Assembly: GCA_022496805.1 (NCBI GenBank)
Contig: CM040092.1
Location: 23,578,113-23,642,112, forward strand
From: Pohlia nutans
Lineage: Eukaryota; Streptophyta; Bryopsida; Bryales; Mniaceae
DNA: 64,000 bases
Reading direction: 5' to 3'
Of the stretch, positions 61,801-64,000 are shown piece by piece. Under the pieces are notes generated by a model. It had not been told where the DNA came from. It did not search any database and saw only the letters and a program-made list of their open reading frames with translations. How positions within the stretch are numbered: the first letter of the stretch is position 1; each line of letters starts with the position of its first letter. Made by a program: the position numbers and the translations under genes.

Positions 61801-63468
61801 GAAGCTATTAGTTAGTCAAGGACTTTCATTCAATTCCAACAATGGGACGTTGAGACTTACATTGTCATCAAAGGCATGGCTGCACAAATCGCTGAGCAAA
61901 TTTGGGTTGCTACAAGAGGTGGAGCCGCCATTCCCTGAGTCATACCCTTGCTTTGCACAAGATTGAAGTACTCACCTGTGCCTAACCAAACGACTGCAGC
62001 GATAGCTATGGTGAACATCCACCCACCCGCCAACACTATGCCAAGACAACTAAACCCAATCAGGAGGCCAAAAATTATCCTATTTTTCAGCTGCCCCTTT
62101 TGTGGTGAAGGGGTCCAAGAGTTATCCTCCCTTGCCTCTTCTTGTAACTGCACAACATGCCGACATATACAAACCGTTATGTCACCATCTTAATCTGACT
62201 ACATATCACTAGATTACCCTAAGAAGCCTACGTTCTGCAAAAGAGAATCTCGAAGCATAAACCACCAAACAAAAGTCTAGTGAAAAATCTCATATAAGGT
62301 ACGTGCACTGAAAAGCGACCGAAGAAGTATTTAAGCACGGTTATTATTACTCCCTCTGTCCGGAAATAACTGTCCTAGTTTTTGGCATTTTTCAATTTTC
62401 AACTTATCGATTTCTTTGCCAAAAAGAAGCCGGTATCTCCAAAAATGGTCTATCTTTTAACCCCTATAGGACCAAGAAGCCCAAATTGGGCCTCATGCTT
62501 TTTAGCAGTTTTGAGTAGGTCTTTTGTGGAATTTCCTCTTGTTCAAATTTCTTTGTTTCTTGACCAACACATACAATGTTCTTCACTGATTCCGGTGATA
62601 TAAAGTTTGGTTCCATCTGAATGCTATTTTTCAGGGGTTAATAGTAGTATGTAGTTTTCGTGTCACGCATTGTCCGCCCCGTTTGAAGTGGACAGGGCTC
62701 ACGTTAGAAGTATAAAACATAGGACAAGAACTAGGAAAAGAAATGCCAAAAAATAGGACATCTTTATCCGGACAGAAAGAGTGTTAGACTTCCTTCATTT
62801 CTATTAGGTCATTGAAAGAGGATTCCAAAGTATGTAATTTTTGGACACTATATGAATAAACTATGGATTTTCAAAGTGTTAAATTATAGGTGTATGCAAA
62901 ATCAACCCTACGCTTTCATGTTCAGACCATGTACATTTTAACCAAGAATCTACAGAGGTCGTTTTCAGGTGTAGTTACCTTAAAGAATTAGCAAACTAAA
63001 ATCTACATTACACAAATCAGTAACGCAAACTAGCAGGTGAAATCATTCCAAACAATAGACACAATGTTAGCAAAGTGCTAAGTAGTGTACCTCGGGATGT
63101 GAACCCTCTTCACTCAATTGCGAACCGTTGTGGGACACAACTTCAGGTTCATCCTCATTGCTGATAGACTGCGTAACAGAAGGCTCATTCACCGACCTCA
63201 GCTTGTAAGCAATCCGTCTCCTCAACACAGGCGTGGGTACTAATGAGGGAAGGGATAGAGGAGTCCTACGACAACTAGAGGCTCTGCAGGGCAATGTCAG
63301 CAATGTGCAGCCTGCTTTCTGCTTCAATGGCTGGGCAATGAAGTTGAAAGGACTAGAGAAATTACCAGGTATTCTTGGTAAGTGTCTATAGCAAGATCTA
63401 CCAGAAGAATCTGATAAGTTTGTGGACTGGTGCCTTGTAGAGCAAGCAGTGCCCGTGGCTCCATACAT
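58884..63468 (-). CDS. CDS4/5: Phosphatidate cytidylyltransferase, plastid type (CDP-diacylglycerol synthase), 441 aa
   Basis: The enzyme makes CDP-diacylglycerol from CTP and phosphatidic acid, for phosphatidylglycerol synthesis in plastids. Exons (minus strand): 63091-63468, 61861-62147, 61387-61577, 60645-60772, 60265-60398, 59686-59801, 58884-58975. All junctions are GT-AG and in phase, and the sum is exactly 442 codons. The ATG at 63468 (CTACAATG) starts a Ser/Arg/Thr-rich N-terminus that looks like a transit peptide. Later parts include NRIIFGLLIGFSCLGIVL, YFGGRVGVALTTAAFLLA, LFYCGYLPCFWIKLRCGLA, WTVGLVVTIITMGTIITADT, AFGKTPLNEVSPKKTIEGAA and the CDS signature SLFGDLTESMIKRDAGVKDS then GHGGILDRLDSYIFTGAL. 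It ends FVKIGVPLFGV. Length fits Arabidopsis CDS4/CDS5 (423-447 aa). Introns 1 and 3 hold Stowaway MITEs. It appears intact. Confidence 0.93.
60994..61158. mobile_element. Stowaway-like MITE in CDS4/5 intron 3
   Basis: TA at 60992-60993 and 61159-61160. The ends are CTCCCTCTGTCCCATAATAA and, on the other strand, CTCTTTTGTCCCATAATAAG. It is 165 bp. A second TTTGTCCCATAATAAGCTTC inside the left half marks an internal duplication of the end. Confidence 0.85.
62350..62781. mobile_element. Stowaway-like MITE in CDS4/5 intron 1, carrying a nested TTAA MITE
   Basis: The left end CTCCCTCTGTCCGGAAATAA is preceded by TA. The right end, on the other strand, reads CTCTTTCTGTCCGGATAAAG; there the flank is TG instead of TA. 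A 177-bp TTAA MITE is inserted at 62461-62637. Confidence 0.8.
62461..62637. mobile_element. TTAA-flanked MITE, short subfamily, nested (177 bp)
   Basis: TTAA at 62457-62460 and 62638-62641. The ends are CCCCTATAGGACCAAG and, on the other strand, CCCCTGAAAAATAGC. It is the smallest complete copy. The interior matches 23575-23757 (CAACACATACAATGTTCTTC). Confidence 0.75.
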
Positions 63469-63693
63469 TGTAGCAGAGTCGAAGAGTACTGTAACGGATC
63501 TAGGTAATATTCTATTGAATTCAGATCCTTTCCTGTTTAGTCCTGCAGTACTAGAAAAGGTTGGATACAGCAAACCAACAGAAGCCCCATGAAGGCCACG
63601 GTCCCTGTTGCAGAAGCATTGAAGGATTCAATGACACTCTGCTCCAAATTGTCCAGAACAAGCTTCAATAAAAATAAACGCAGCAATGAAAAT

Positions 63694-63761
63694 CTGCAAA
63701 ACGAAAGTTCTGTTTCATTAGAGAACTAAATTCAAAACCTGATCCCGTCCCTGATACGTAC
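63694..63761 (-). other. CDS4/5: Likely 5' UTR intron of the CDS4/5 gene
   Basis: The minus strand shows GCTGTTG|GTACGTATC and, 68 bp later, TTTCGTTTTGCAG|ATTTTC. The T-rich tract before the AG is good. Removing it joins a leader upstream of 63761 to the 225-bp leader before the ATG at 63468. Splicing is predicted, not shown. Confidence 0.5.
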
Positions 63762-64000
63762 CAACAGCAACTCATCTCTTGGGATACAATTAACAGTGGT
63801 CTACAGCCTCCCACTTTGAATGATTGCGTAAGAAAAGAAATTCATGAAAATTAGATCTCAAGAAAGTTTTTGGCTCTTGTAGTATCCAAAGTGATCCCTC
63901 TACCCAACCAGGTCAAAGAAGCCACCCAAAAAGGTATAATGAAATTAAAAAAGAGGACGACACGGAAGGCTTGTGCAAATACCCGAAGTCCACCAACTTT

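Overview
The window looks like nuclear DNA of a land plant with a large, repeat-rich, AT-rich genome. The evidence is an AWPM-19-type plasma-membrane gene, a plastid-type phosphatidate cytidylyltransferase with seven coding exons and GT-AG introns, a Ty1/copia retrotransposon, an intron-bearing Mutator-like transposase, and Stowaway-like (TA) and Tourist-like (TTA) MITEs. A non-seed plant such as a moss, lycophyte or fern seems more likely than a flowering plant. That rests only on the unusual transposon mix, and the sequence does not identify the species.

Only two genes look intact, both on the minus strand. One is an AWPM-19-like four-helix membrane protein (29438-31970, three exons) with ABRE/G-box motifs upstream. 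The other is a CDP-diacylglycerol synthase of the CDS4/CDS5 type (58884-63468, seven coding exons plus a 5' UTR intron). A short ORF at 16894-17181 could encode a small two-helix membrane protein.

Region by region: 1-12 kb is mostly AT-rich DNA with a decayed transposon-type gene (about 6.5-8.1 kb) and a 155-bp tandem repeat (10.6-11.1 kb). 12-18 kb holds TTAA-flanked MITEs, an orphan PRT1-like RING exon and the small membrane ORF. 18.3-22.9 kb is a decayed MULE transposase gene. 23-29 kb is a MITE cluster with GC-rich repeat islands. 29.4-32.3 kb is the AWPM-19 gene and its promoter. 32.4-33.4 kb carries a MITE and a second, truncated copy of the 6.5-kb element. 35-41.9 kb and 47 kb contain degenerate GACGG minisatellites, and a RING-containing ORF decayed by stop codons lies among them (36.1-38.4 kb). 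A 5.1-kb copia element (41857-46956) sits inside one minisatellite. 47-55 kb is AT-rich with diverged repeats and three TTAA MITEs. 55.5-58.5 kb is a broken protein-kinase-like gene interrupted by a TTAA MITE. 58.9-64 kb is the CDS4/5 gene with Stowaway elements in two introns.

The most notable points are as follows. (1) About ten short elements begin CCC(C/T)T, end in the reverse complement and are flanked by TTAA, which is piggyBac-like. (2) The copia element has a primer-binding site matching the anticodon arm of initiator tRNA-Met, as in Drosophila copia, and non-canonical LTR ends. (3) That element has about 98 percent identical LTRs but heavily broken gag and integrase. (4) GACGG minisatellites with 13-bp and 20-bp periods are scattered over several sites.
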